This document shows, piece after piece, positions 1-12,849 of a DNA stretch of 64,000 bases; position 1 is the stretch's first letter; each line of letters starts with the position of its first letter. Made by a program: the position numbers and the translations under genes. The stretch comes from Eustoma russellianum (lineage: Eukaryota > Streptophyta > Magnoliopsida > Gentianales > Gentianaceae). The notes under the pieces are model-generated. The model saw only the letters and a list, made by a program, of their open reading frames with translations. It did no database searches and was not told where the DNA came from. The DNA lies in contig AP025043.1 in the NCBI GenBank assembly GCA_036186865.1, positions 30,513,996-30,577,995 of the forward strand, written 5' to 3'.

Positions 1-2161
1 GTAGAAAGAAAGAATCGCACATTACAAGAAATCGCTAGAACTATGTTATGCGAAAACAAATTGCCTAGATTTCTGTGGGCGGAAGCCGTAAATTGTGCAT
101 GCTATATTGTAAATCGCCTATCTATAAGAAAGAAAATAAACAAGACGCCTTATGAGATTTTGAATGATTGCATGCCTAAGATTGACTATTTTCGTGTGTT
201 TGGATGCAAATGTTTTGTTCTAAATACAAAAGATAATTTGGATAAATTTGAATCCAAATCAATTGAGTGTATTTTTGTTGGATATTCTATAAATTCAAAG
301 GCATATAGATGTTATGATCCTCTCACTAGACAAATTATAGAATCTATTCATGTTAAATTCAATGAATTTGGTGAGATTGATAAAGATAAGGAATATGAAG
401 ATGATTTTGAATTGAAACCCGTTTTGAATGAAGATAATGATTCTTTTGATATGCATGATATGAATGACACACTAGAAATGCATGATAACTTAGAAAATAA
501 TCAACCAAGATGGCATAGAGATCACCCACATGATCTCATCATAGGTGACCTCACTCACGGTGTGCGACCACGTAGAAGAATTACTTCAGATGAAATAAAT
601 GAATTTCATGCTATGATTTCTGAAATTGAGCCCAAAAATGTGCATGATGCTTTGAGTGATTCTTCTTGGATTAATGCCATGCATAATGAACTTATTCAAT
701 TTGTTAGAAACGATGTATGGGATTTAGTGCCACGTCCACAAGATAAGACTATCATAGGCACAAAGTGGGTATTTAGGAATAAAATGAATGAAGAAGGAAA
801 GGTTGTTAGAAATAAAGCGAGACTTGTAGCACAAGGATATAATCAAGAATAAGGAATTGACTACGATGAAACATTCGCACCCGTAGCACGTCTAGAAGCT
901 ATACGACTATTACTTGATATTGCTTGCATGAAAGACTTTAAATTATATCAAATGGACGTAAAAAGTGCTTTTCTAAAACGGATTCATACAAGAAGAAGTA
1001 TACGTGAAGCAACCACCCGGTTTTGAAGATTTGAAATATCCCGATCACGTGTACAAACTAAAGAAGGCACTATATGGCTTAAAGCAAGCACCGAGAGCAT
1101 AGTATGATTGTTTTGCTACTTTCCTTTTAGAAAATGATTTTAAACGTGGTACTATAGATAGTACACTATTTTTGAAACAAGATAAATCAGATTTACTTAT
1201 TATCCAAATCTACGTTGATGATATTATTTTCGGCTCTACCTCACATAGACTTGTTAAAGATTTCGAAAATTGCATGAAATCTGAATTTGAAATGTCTATG
1301 GTTGGTGAACTTAATTATTTTCTTGGCTTGCAGATTAAGCAAACGAGTAAAGGGATTCATATAAGCCAAGCAAAATATGTTAATGACATGATTAAAAAGT
1401 TTAATTTTGAAAATTTGAAACCATCCCTCACCCCTATGAGTGTCACTACTAAATTAGACAAAGACGAACATGGTAAAGACATTGATAATGGATTATATCG
1501 ATCTATGATAGGTTCTTTGCTATATTTAACTGCTAGTAGGCCTGACATCATGTTTAGTGTATGCATGTGTGCCCATTTTCAAAGTCAACCCAAGGTGTCA
1601 CACTTCAATGCGGTAAAAAGAATATTCCGTTATATTAAGCACACGCCCACCTTAGGAATTTGGTATGATAAGGATTCTACATTTGACTTACATGCTTACA
1701 CTGATGCAGATTATGGTGGCTGCAAAATAGATAGAAAAAGCACGAGCGGAACTTGCCAGTTTATAGGAAATTCCCTTATTTCATGGTTTTCCAAAAAGCA
1801 AGCAAGTGTTGCTTTGTCCACTACTGAGGCTGAGTACATGGCTCTTAGCCTTTGTTGCACACAGTTTTTGTGGATAAAACAACAAATTTCGGACTTTGAA
1901 ATTACCGTAAATAAAATTCCTATATATTGTGATAGTATGAGTGCCATAAATTTGTCTAAGAATCCCGTGTTACATTCTAAGGCTAAGCACATAGAAGTAC
2001 GCTATCACTTTCTTCGTGATCACGTAAACAATGGTGATATTGTCATAGATCACGTACGCACAGAAGCACAAGTAGCAGATATCTTTACAAAAGCCTTAAA
2101 TCAAGCCACGTATGAATCTCTTTATTCTAAATTAGGCATGATTCCCGTTGATATGATTTAA
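1..2161 (+). pseudogene. Ty1/Copia pol: integrase C-part, reverse transcriptase, RNase H (decayed, left end cut)
   Basis: The frame is open from base 1, so the gene starts left of the window. It begins at the end of the integrase core (VERKNRTLQEIARTM, whose Glu is the third catalytic acid of the DDE triad), followed by the copia-type FLWAEAV and GCKCF blocks. RT starts near base 620 with SWINAMHNEL and TKWVFRNK. Its active site is IYVDDIIFGS near 1210. RNase H follows, with YTDADYGGCKIDRKSTSG, LSTTEAEYMAL and the VADIFTKAL end, stopping at 2161. The enzymes would copy element RNA and insert the cDNA. The copy is dead: TAA at 850-852, an extra base in an A run near 980, and TAG at 1100-1102 within the LKQAPRA motif. 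The domain order IN-RT-RH and the long tract-rich 3' leader fit the SIRE/Maximus lineage; the lineage is an inference. Confidence 0.95.
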
Positions 2162-2425
2162 TTTGACGTGATTTGATTTACTTTCCTTTTTGACAGGAAT
2201 CTTTTGATTTACTTTCCAAAATAAAGGGGGAGAGAAAAGCATGATTTAAAGAAAAGCATGATTTAAGGGGGAGAGAACACTAATTGATATTAATTGCACA
2301 AATCAAGGGGGAGCCGGATTTGAAATTCGAAATTCAAATTTCCAATTTGTGCATGTTTCAAGGGGGAGAGATAGCATTTAAATCATGTGCATAAATTATT
2401 TTAAAAATCATCAAAAGGGGGAGAT
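2162..2425 (+). other. Copia 3' untranslated region with five polypurine tracts
   Basis: This non-coding spacer lies between the pol stop and the 3' LTR. The tract AAGGGGGAG occurs near 2224, 2265, 2305, 2360 and 2413. The last (2413-2424, AAAAGGGGGAGA) sits one base before the LTR and is the expected plus-strand primer of reverse transcription. Repeated tracts of this kind are known in SIRE-type Copia elements. The same block precedes LTRs 2 and 3 of the tandem chain at the right of the window. Confidence 0.85.
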
Positions 2426-5400
2426 CGTAAAGATAAGGGGGTTTGAGTGATTTCAAAATAAGTGACTTAAATGCATGATATATATAAACGTGTACATGTA
2501 TGCATGATATCTTGCCATTACTTGCCTTATTTAGCTTATATATTATGTTGCCGTACTAACGAGCCATGAAGCATTAAAGCTTACATCATATGGCAAACAT
2601 TTTTTGTGTTTACACTATTTTCAGGTGCCACCATTAATGAACTAAACTAGTTCATTAAGTGAAGTACTTAGTTTAATAAACTAAGTAGTTCATTAAAGGA
2701 AGTCATATTTGGAAAAGGCACAAAGGCAACAAAGCTAAGGAAGGAAAGTTTTCTCCTCCTCCCCATCTTTAATACACACGGCTATATACATATATTACAC
2801 CTATTTTCAGATTTTTTAAAAAGGCACATACACATGTATTCCAACGTACTACCGACACGTTATATATTTTACGTACGTACGTTAACGTCACACCACTATA
2901 CTTAACTCATATTTATGAGTATATTCAGGTCTTATATCATATGATATAAGATATGGTGATGACAAATTAAATACGACACGATAAAAGGTTCTAAACCGAA
3001 ATTTGTCGTATCGGGCGAATACCGAAACTTCACCAACGTGTCACGTATTTGCCATAAATAAATGGCCAGCCCCTATACATCAAAATGTGATGTAAATTTC
3101 GTGCACTTTACTAAATAATCAGTCAAAAATACTTTCCATGTTGGCACACACAAATTACTCCACATTAAGGCCAAAATGTGAAGATTCCAAGTTCAATTTT
3201 TGTCACATGTAAATGGTACCACTTTAGACCAGCCAAGTGCTGAGATTTAAAGTATATATTATATATATTATGTATAACATAATATATATAACATGTGCAA
3301 AAGTTGGAATTTAAATTAGAGAAAAATCGGATAATCGATAAATATCGAAAATTCGGTTTTCTACGCACACAACACATGGAACATTTTTGGTACATCATGT
3401 GACATGTATCTAGACACTTTTTACATATGATATACATCTTAAAGTGTTCTATAAAATTGAATTAAGGGTTGATTGGAATATAACATGTGTGTATTATTAA
3501 ATGTGCATTATTTTACAAAGTTAGCAAAAATAAATTTTGAGCACATGCACATACACATTCCAACGTCTACACCAGCTGAGATGGAGCTCATTTGGAGCCT
3601 TGTTGGCATATTGATTGGTCAAGGATCAATCATACAATGTTGGTGAATTGAAGAGAGAAGCTACAAATGGTAAGAATTCAAAATATATCTCTCTTATATC
3701 ACATGCTAAAAATTTCAGCATGCTAAAATGTTGCTGGCCGAAATCTTGTCTTCAAAGTGAGATATTCCATCATCTTTTATTATGTGATTGATTGGAAGAA
3801 GAAATGGAAATGATTTGAATATAAATTAAATTAATAAATGGTGATATTTTATATATCACACATGCTGAAAAGTTTTCAGCATGTGTACAACTTGTGTGGC
3901 CGAATTTGAGAGCTAAATGGTGTCCATGTTCATTTCTTATGTGATAGCAATACTTACCCTAACTTGGTGATTCAATTTTTAAAGAAAAAATCAAGGTAAA
4001 TTAGGTATTATTTTGAAAGAAAAGGAGTGATGCACATGCTGAATTTTCAGCATGGCAAAACTACTAGTTGGCCGATTTTTTGCACTTGTTTGGGAAGGAT
4101 TTTTTGTCTTGCAATTTATGTGAATATCTTATGATTTATGGAAGTTATTTTGTGATGATTTTTGGCACATGTTTAAGTGAAATTCTCAGATTTTTCCAAG
4201 TCATCAATGATGACAATATTCATCCAATGAGAAGGTGCCAAGTAAGCGAAGACTAAATGATCATCCAATAAGAAGATGCCAAGTAAGCAAGGCCTTGTCA
4301 CAATGATGTCTTACACTCTCTCAAGGACTTAAAAGATAATTTTCAAGAGGGGGAGACACACCAAGGGGGATGGCCTGCACCATTATAAGGAAAGAAGAGA
4401 GCAAACAAAACAAGAACAAGCATTGCAATTCAAAGAGATCAAAAAGCCTAGCTCTTCTTCTCCTACATCTTCTTTCTTTCTCTCTTCTTGTAAAGCCTAT
4501 TGTTTTCATATCTTTCAATCTTGAATAGGCTTGAGATAAACCACCATTCATTATACATCTTTGTAAAAGATTGATCAAGGTGTGATCAATCTTCATTCTT
4601 GCAAGGTGGTGGTGTTCGTGCGAATTGTACTTACAATACAAGGTTTGTAAAGGGTTGGAGTTAGGTGTAACTCTATCAACCCTGTGGTAAGGTGTATTGC
4701 GTGTGTGTGATTAGTGTGAACCAAGGAAGGTGTTCCTTGAAGACTGGAGTAGGTTGTTTATAACCGAACCAGTATAAAATTCTTGGTGCCATTTACTTTC
4801 TGCATTTACTTTTCAGTTACTGCACTGTTTACCCTTCTTGTTCACATCTGTAAAAATAGTAAACGATTTTCAAAAATTACGAAAATTTCCAGAAATATAC
4901 TTACACGTTCTAGGGTTAATTTGGCACAAGTGTCAACCCTTTTGGATAAGTATAAGTCAATAAAACATCAAAAGTTCTGAGACTAGTGCAGTTTGATTTT
5001 CAGACTTGCAAAGGTTGAGACTTTGATTGTAGTTAACCTATTTCCCAAAAGAATTTTCCAAAACTGTTTCCACCCATTTAAATATAGTATATAAGGAGTT
5101 AGTGGTTAAATTTTCAGAGCATGTGGACGTTCACACAAATAGGAATTAATTTTTCAAAACCATCTACCGTTTCTGGTAGATTTGCACAATCTGAGTACCA
5201 ACGGTTTTTGAAGGGGTTAAAGGTTGAATTTTAATTTGAAATTTTTAGGGGACCCTCATAACATCTGAGGCTAAGTTCTCTCAAAATTTCATAATTTTTG
5301 GAGACCTCTAACCTAGTTTTAAAAACGTTTTAAAACTGGTACTGAAAACAGAATCTGTTTTCAGAACTTGAATTGTTCAAGTTTAAAGAAATTTTAAAAA

Positions 5401-5467
5401 CCACACTTTCCGCACCATCTATTCAACCCCCCCCCTCCCCTTCTAGTGGTGCCTTGCAGATCCTACA
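2426..5467 (+). repeat. 3' LTR of the left SIRE-like Copia element
   Basis: About 3.04 kb. The left end is fixed by the polypurine tract and by alignment with the chain LTRs; its first base is C where they have T, so the terminal TG is lost. It ends in TCCTACA at 5467. It shares with the chain LTRs a palindrome-rich first 550 bases (perfect 20-base palindrome at 2931-2950), an ACGT repeat near 2871-2888, and a U5 with a C-rich loop near 5425. The middle (about 3600-4250) differs strongly from theirs. A TATA-like TATAAGG near 4384 is a candidate promoter. A perfect palindrome with 13-base arms lies at 3859-3885. Bases 5468-5472 (TAAGG) would be the target-site copy, but the other end is outside the window. 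Confidence 0.88.
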
Positions 5468-8400
5468 TAAGGGACCCTAGGCTCGTCTTCAATCCATTCG
5501 ACCCTATTTCCTGTGGGTTCTAGGAGGAAAAATAAGGGGTGAGTGACAACGTCACCAGCAAGTAAACCATAAATAATCATGAATTAAATGGAAAGTACAT
5601 ACAAGAATCGAACCCCAAAAATTTGGTTTAGAACATACCTGACCTTCCATCCAATACCCATAAGTAATTAGCTCATATCTCATCAAAGATCATAACTTAT
5701 CAAAAATCATAACTTATTAAAGATCATAACTCAATAAAGATCATAACTCAATAAAGATCTTAACTTAAGAGCTACCAAGTCATAACAACTTAGTCTAAGT
5801 AACATGTACCAAATATTTGATGACTCATTAAATGCAACATGCATGAGTATGTACATGTGATGCATCATGATAAAAATGAAGATAAGTTCTTTCGTTCAAA
5901 ACATCATCGCCAATGAAAACAAGAGAGTGTTCAAATCTATTCTCTCCGGATCTGAGGCGGTCATATTCTTCTCTTTGAATCTTTTATTCTTGGATTCGGA
6001 ACGGTCACGTCATCAATCATAATCACCAGGTCTATTCTCTCCGGTCCTGTACGGTCATTATCATTATCAAGTTTATTCTCTCTGGGCCTGAATGGTCAGT
6101 ATCATCAGATCAATTAACCCCAGATCTGGAGCGGGTCCTGCTGGCCAGAAACATACGGTACCGGTGGAAAGCGTTCTTTTAAAATCAGAATCTTTTCTTT
6201 AAAAACGCTTTTTCATCATTATTTCTCATAAAACCAGTTTCATAACTCATGCAAATGACGATGATGCAATGTATGACATGTACCATGAAACTCATGACAT
6301 GATGCGTAACATACATACAAGTACAACCTTATTCTTTAGGCTAGAAATTTCCAGATTCGTTTCCGTTTGCACGCCTCAAAACCTCATGTTTTAGGCCCAT
6401 TATCGTGATTTCTTGTTATACATATGCATAAGAGTGTCTTTTCTATACGCCATATAAATTTCGTAATGTTACGAGATGTGTAAGACCCTTAATTTATTTA
6501 ATTACAAAACAGGGTACTGCTGAATTTCAGCAGTGCAGTGTTCATTCTTTTACCTTTCTTTAAGCCCATTAAGTTTCATTTAATTTGGCCAACACCTGGA
6601 AAATACTGTAGACATACCGAAAATTATAGCTCATAAGCCCAAACCCTACAATTGAGTCTAAGCCCACAAGAATATAGCCATACAACCAAGTCCTTATTCC
6701 TGCCCAGTTTTCCAGATTAGTGATACCAACTTAACTTTGGCAATTACCCAAATTAATAATAATTCCAAGGTGAACAATTTACGTGGATACATTCATCAGT
6801 GTCCTAAGTAAAAGTCCTAAGACCTCCGGAGTAATATAATAACCTTCAAGGGGTCAATTGTTCATTTTTTTCCAAAACGGGTACGTACTGATTTCTGGAA
6901 TGACCAGTTTTACCACGAATTTTATTGTGATCAAACTGTAAGTCCTTTTTCGAAAACTTTAACTCTCAAACTTAATAAACACATAAGGCTAGCATCCTAC
7001 CAAAAACCAGCCCATTTGCATATTCCTAAGGTCTATTTTCGGGTCATTCAATACACCTCTTAAATTCTGTCCAGTCCAGTGAATTTCAGCTTGACCCATT
7101 TTTACAAAAAAATTCTATTAAGGACAAACCACAACTTATTTTACCAAAATTCGAACTCTCATATTTACTACATACTTAAGGCGAATGTCATACCAAAAAT
7201 TAGCTTAATTGCATACTTCTAAGGTTCCATTTCCAGGTCCTACAAAGCATCATATTATTCTGCCCTGTTCCAGTAATTTACCTTTTTGTCACCTTTCCTT
7301 ACTAAAAGTATTCCTGCTTGAGTAATTTTTTACAAACAACTTACTAATCATCAAATACACCTTTTTAGCCTAACTTTACAGGTTTTACTACACTCTAAAG
7401 GTCATCTACAAATTACTTCAAAAACAGTTTGAATGTTATACATAACACCTCTTGATCTTGCGCATTTTGTTCATAATAGAATCTATTCTTGGCACATCTA
7501 GCGTGTGTGTACCACACCCCCAAAACAGCCCGTCACTTACACAATGCAAGGGATTAATTTTCATTTTCATCATGAACATATTATACCAAAATGATAAAGC
7601 ATACATCTTGTACAAATCCTTTACCCCACAAGTTACAATCTATCACAAGAATCACATTTATCACTCCTTTACCTCCAACCGTGCCCCCTTACATGTCAAA
7701 GAAGAAATCTTTGCCATATTCATCTTAGATTAACATCATATTCATACTTAAAAAGGGCAAAGAATCCACCTTTGAAGAGAATCTCATACATGCAAGCCAC
7801 TTTACTCAAGAATCTGAAAGTTTCATGCTTCAACTTACCATTTCACATCTAAGATTAAAACTTAGTAAAATCTAGACATTCAAGCATGCACTTTCACACA
7901 CAAGTCATGAACATTTATAGTGTATTTGCCTCTTTGAGCTTAGAACTTTCCCTAGATTGAGCCTTGGTTGAAATGGATTGAAGTTTCCTCCAACTTCACG
8001 AAGAAGCATACGGTTTTGGAAGGGAAGAAAGATGAATATTAGCTACCATTTTAAATGAAGAAAAGAGCTAGATTGAGGCTAGAATTCCCTTACAGAAATA
8101 GAGCTTGAATGGAGATTGAAATGAATTCAACCCACCAAGATGTTAGCATCACCTAATAGCTTGAAAGATCTTCACCTAGTGACCATTATAGAGTCACGGT
8201 TTCCATAGGAGAAAAATGTACAAGGTGAGCTTTACAATTTGCAACCTGGAATTCACTTTGGAAGTTAGAATGCAACTTACTTAGATGAGGCTTAGAGCTT
8301 AAGATGAAGATAGTTTTGAGTTTCCTTAGCCAAATGCCGTATGAAATGAGATGATTGAAGAGTATCCTAAGTGTACAGGAGGCCTTTGGCCGAAAGTTTA

Positions 8401-8504
8401 CTTTTACCCACAAATTCACATAATTAAGTAATACTCACATTTTTCAAGTCTCTTTATGAATACATGTACTCTAATGTCCATATAGTTTGTTACTAAAATT
8501 CATT

Positions 8505-9815
8505 CTAAGGCCTCTTGGCCGAAATTTTTAAATACACACACACTTCCACATTTTGCCTTTTTAGTAATACATGGCCTAAGGAATTTTGTCCTTATATGTA
8601 TTAGTTAAATCATATAGGTATCTTTTCCCATTTTAAGGCCATTGACCGAATATGCCACTGGTACACACAACAAGACACATTACGATTTGACAATGAACTC
8701 ACCCCATATAGTTTACCTCATCTAAGTATATTCTGTTAATTATTAAAACACCATCATGTACCTCTTATACCATTTTGTTAGCAACATGACTACTACAAGT
8801 TGCATATGTGTATATTTAATAACCCATGAAAATGTCATTATTTCCCTTCAAGGCTATTTAGCCGAAAGTCTTCATCAAAATAGTCTCCTGGCAGAGGCTA
8901 GCTAAATGCACACACCCATTTACTTTGCAACTTATTTACTATTTCACCCCACTTAGTATACGTATAAGAGTATGTTCTAGTAATTATTTAACATCATCAT
9001 GGTCTCATCTTGTCCTTATTAATTTCATGGAGTTAAGTGGCTAGAAATAGTCCATTGTCCATCGGTTACCATCTTACTTAATTAATTGTCGCCTTTATAA
9101 TGTAATCATGTGTATACGGTACCCTTCTTATATATGTCCATATATATGTGTGGATATGTTCTATTAAAATTTACTTCATTCAAGTTCCACTTATGGCTTG
9201 GCCGAAACTTTACCAATATACATACACCCATTTTCCACTTGTTAATTATTCATTACGTTGGTTACATATTATGTCACACTCACAATTTATATTTTGAATT
9301 TTTTTAAGTACCATACTATACATATGCGCCTAAATAAGTTAACTTATGAAAATCTCACTATAGTACACCTCAGGCCTTATGGCCGAGACCACACTTGCAC
9401 CCACCCACCTGTATTTCGTTTGTTTGAGCAATTTATTATTTTAATCATGCTATTATAGCCATTCAATTATCACACACTTTGCATACTACTTTATTAATTT
9501 TCTTGTATATACTGTCGAGTAAATCTTCAACACCATTATGATACATGGACATGCCATTTGACCGAAAGTTCTAAGCATACACACGCTCCCCCACATATGT
9601 CCAATACCACCTTGTATCTAGATAGTATATTAAGTTATGGTAATTATGCATAAAGATTCTTTAAATGTCAAAATAGCACTCAGGGGTCACTGGACCGAAT
9701 CTGCATACATGCACCATTTTACAATTTGCCTTTGTTAAACACTAATTAGGTATTTTCAATTAATACCCAAAAAACAAATTCTCATATCATACTTTATTAC
9801 ACATAGCCGAAATTG
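8505..9815. repeat. Degenerate interspersed repeat with core GGCC(N4-6)GGCCGAA
   Basis: At least eight related units recur within LTR D, seen near 8511, 8636, 8852, 9195, 9372, 9549, 9683 and 9806. Each has a GGCC-like half, a few bases, then GGCCGAA or GACCGAA, followed by an AC-rich stretch of the type ACACACCCA and often TTTGCC. Spacing is 120-340 bases, with two adjacent intervals of 177. Units are too diverged to call a clean tandem array. No coding role is visible. Confidence 0.55.
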
Positions 9816-10235
9816 AAGGAACACCCATATGATACACGCAAGACTCTTATCTTTATGTTCTTCAACAATTCATCATTTACTTTTAGGCAATGCATGATCC
9901 CTTCTTAAATCTTAGCATAAAAGACACCATTTTTAGTACTCATGAAGAAACTAAGAAGAGAGACTTGTCTTTGAGTCTTGGTTTGAGCTTGTTCTTGGAC
10001 TTATCTTAGACTCCTCCCAACTAACTTGGAATTCCCCTTACATCTTGAAAGGTACTTCTCCTTCTACGTAGAAATGGTTCACGGTTTGGAAGTATGGAGA
10101 GAGAAACTAGTGAACATCTTAAAAAGAAAAAGGATATAAGAAGGTTCATGATGTATCTTCATCAACTTACATTATACTTGACTTTGTCTTGGATTTCTCT
10201 TGAGAGGCCTTCTTCTTTTCCTATACGTTGTTCGC

Positions 10236-10252
10236 TTTTTTTTTTTTTTTTT
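10236..10252. repeat. Poly(T) run of 17
   Basis: An uninterrupted T homopolymer inside the right part of LTR D. It could be a simple slippage tract. No 5' retroposed sequence or target-site duplication was found to make it a SINE or LINE tail. Confidence 0.7.
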
Positions 10253-10340
10253 GATGATGGGGAAGTGGGCGGTTGTCATAAAGAATGAAGAGGGAGAGTG
10301 TGTTTCTTGAGGAGAGTTAGGTTAGGTATATGATGAGGTT

Positions 10341-11423
10341 TTCCTTATTCACTCCTTGCTAAAATCGGTTGGAATGGTGAGAGAAAAGAACAAGATGTAA
10401 TTTTATTGTTTTTGGTGAGAAAATATGCATGTGGGTTGATTGTTGCAAAAGATAACTTTCTCTTCCTTTTACCCTTGCTGTGGCAAACGTTGGGAGAGGA
10501 AAAAAAGGAGGTTCCCAAGGTGCTTTTGTCTCTTACAAGAAAGTTGAAGTGCTGTATGCCATACATAACTTCATTTGACTGCAAGTTAGGAGTTCCATGT
10601 AATGCAATATCATTGTGATGAGCCACAGCCAAGTTAACCATGCCAAGAAGAAGAAACAACACATGATGCTATACCGATGCAAGAGAAAGGTCCCCTAACC
10701 AGGAGCATGCTAGAAAATTTATGCATGAAGACAGAACCTTTCTATGCAAACATGTGGATGATGAACCAAGAGACAAGGATGTCTAGTGGATCCATTCCAT
10801 AGAAGCATGAACATAGTTGTGGAAAAGTGTTTATAATATATGTTAGACATTGAGAGTGTTTACATTTTCATTTCAATGGTTTACCTTTCTTAGTAAAGAT
10901 TTGTACTAAATACCTAATTATAGTTGTTATCTTGTATATACTTTTTTGTATGTTTTAAGTCATTTTAGGTGAAAAGGACCATGGTTAAAGCAAGACAAAG
11001 ACTAAACTGAAATTTCTAGAAGCAAAAACAGGATGACACAGTGCCTGTATTTCAGTCATATCTCATTAACCATAGCTTGGATTCTCTTGATCCCAGTTCG
11101 AGATTCAAGCTAAGAGATTAATATACAACTTTGGTGTTTTACACTTTCTTAGATTCGTTTATCAATCTCAAAAAATGCCACAAAGTTGAGGCTGCTGTTT
11201 TTCAAAAGTCCACAGCTGGAAGCAACTGAAAGTTCAACATGTCATATCTCCTTCATCCCAGCTCCAAATTAGATGATTGAATGTGAGGAATTAAGCATGA
11301 TTAGGTTCATTACCGAATTAGATAACGAGATTGCAGATTGCATGGTAAATGAATAATTTGCATCACTTAGAGCTATGTTTGAAAAAACTATATCTATAGA
11401 AACTGATTTGCAAAGATATAATG
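10341..11423. other. Unassigned, probably degraded retroelement DNA
   Basis: No gene is recognised. Overlapping ORFs of 70 and 105 codons on opposite strands near 10345-10662 have no recognisable domain. From about 11030 the sequence resembles in style (not base for base) the Gypsy LTRs nearby, so it may be a remnant of another LTR. It ends at the left edge of the G3 LTR. Confidence 0.4.
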
Positions 11424-11673
11424 TGATGAGGATCAAGGATCCCATCATAAGGTCCATGGCCCTATGATAAGAAGCAAGGCCAAACAACATGGTTATGAAG
11501 TTGGTAGCTTCTTGTATAGGCATGTGCAAGATTAACCTAAGGTTTATTGGGTTCACCTTATTGAGCCTAAAAAGTGAATCTTTTGGGTAACCTGCGTGTG
11601 TGTGTGCTTTTAGCATAATTCTTGTCTCGTTTACTAATGAACCTTGTTTCATGTGTTTGTTATATAGGGAAGA
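11424..11673 (+). repeat. G3 Gypsy 5' LTR, part 1 of 3
   Basis: It starts TGATGAGGATCAAGGATCCCAT, closely matching the start of the Gypsy2 LTR read on its own strand (ending at 45854). The shared order continues: ATGACAAGAAG-type block, CATGTGCAAGAT, GGTTTATTGGGTTCACC, a GTGTGTG tract, then TGTGTTTGTTATATAGG. The LTR is cut at 11673 by Gypsy1 and resumes after its target-site copy. Parts 2 and 3 lie at 19748-19833 and about 28540-29413. The three parts sum to about 1.2 kb, a normal length for this family. Confidence 0.7.
11669..11673. repeat. Target-site duplication GAAGA, left copy (Gypsy1)
   Basis: The five bases directly before the TGATATGTGC end of the left Gypsy1 LTR are GAAGA. The same five follow the right LTR at 19743-19747. 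Five-base duplications are normal for Gypsy integrases. Confidence 0.8.
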
Positions 11674-12849
11674 TGATATGTGCAAGAATGGACCTTTCTT
11701 TAACTCTAAAGCTTCTCCTCCGAATATGGTTTAGGTACAATGAAGATAGCTTCATCTTGCTTCCAAATAAGTTGAAGAAAACCTTTTGAACCTAAGTCCT
11801 CCAATGAGTTCTACATAACACAAGAAAGATACCTCCCTCTTGGATGTTGACAACTCTCACAAGGATGTTCAAGCCTTGAAAGATTCTAGCCTTGATTTTA
11901 AATATGAACCAAGAAAAGACACAAGAATTACTCTTGAAGAAGAAGAAATTTTTATTGAAGGTGTGAGATTACAAAGCTTCTCTTATGTGCCTTTTGTAGG
12001 CAAAAATATGACAAGACAACAAACTATCTTACAAATTAAAATATGATTGAAAAGACTAGACACTTCTAAAAACTATTCATGTAGGCTCCATAAAAACTAG
12101 TCTTGCAAGTCTTGAATGATGATTTTCAAAGTAGGTCCCTCAAGTACTATTCATGGAAGACTTTAAGGATTTGTCTTCAACTTGAAATCTTTTCTGGATT
12201 TTGACTGATTTTCGGACATCTTCCAATCCGAACTAGGCCTTGCTCTTCATTAGATAATTGTAGCCAATTGAGTTGAAAAAATAAGCATATAAAGTTCTTT
12301 GCATTTGGCCCAACCATTGAGGAGATACATCCAAATTACTGAAGGTATGTCACAGAATTTGGCAGAAACAGTACTTCCATTTGCATGCTCTTTTTGACTT
12401 CGAAGACGACCGATTTTGAAAAAGTAAACAACATGAAAGTTGTAGATCTTTGTCTTAGCTTTTCAACTCATCTTCAAACTTCTAATTTGTCCTTGTGGTT
12501 AGAGAGATACGTCAATTCTACCAACACAGGTCATGTAGAAACTCACAATCCGAGATGAGCCTAAACTAATACAACATAAACATTTAAAAAAAATAAAGAA
12601 CACATTCTATACTAATGATATTTTACAATGGTTCTAAAATTTCTTATAAATCATGTTGTAGGTCCAATAAGGTGAACACAATGTATAAGTTCCTTTGGTT
12701 CATCTTGCACATGTTTAAATAGGAAGGCCCCTACTTCATGCATTAGTTTCTTAGTTTTACTTCTTGTTAAGGGTCCTTGATCTTGCATTTTTGTAAACTT
12801 ATGTGCATTCTCATTATCTTGGCATGGATGAGGGTTATGGACCTCATCA
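11674..12849 (-). repeat. Gypsy1 3' LTR (left)
   Basis: 1,176 bases; on the element strand it starts TGATGAGGTCC next to the polypurine tract and ends ...CATATCA. The matching 5' LTR is 1,203 bases and differs by scattered substitutions and small indels of a few percent by eye, so the insertion is old but later than G3. The first about 200 bases on the element strand continue the pol reading frame (see the IN entry). Confidence 0.9.

Larger units (their letters stand above)
5468..10340 (-). repeat. Old Tekay/Del-like LTR (D), truncated at the left
   Basis: The stretch near 5535-5570 (GTGAGTGACAACGTCACC, then CAGCAAGTA) matches the block about 330 bases into LTRs A, B and C farther right, so the left edge lacks that first part; the Copia element at 1-5467 sits there. 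Further shared features are the CTCTCCGG...GGTC repeats near 5940-6150, GATGATG...GTGGGCGG near 10250, and the minus-strand orientation. No terminal CA followed by a polypurine tract could be placed, so the right edge is approximate. Several ORFs of 60-100 codons inside show no domain and are judged chance. There is no coding evidence in the whole stretch. Confidence 0.6.

Noticed and set aside
9110..9458. Two overlapping ORFs of 65 and 66 codons as small genes
   Set aside because: They lie in the degenerate repeat field of LTR D, overlap in different frames and have no domain or start context.
8505..9815. CRISPR array or tRNA cluster
   Set aside because: Repeats are degenerate with uneven spacing in plant DNA; no cloverleaf could be drawn.
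10094..10662. ORFs of 64, 105 and 70 codons as a host gene
   Set aside because: One reads through the poly(T) run, and the other two are opposite-strand readings of the same DNA. No splice or domain evidence.
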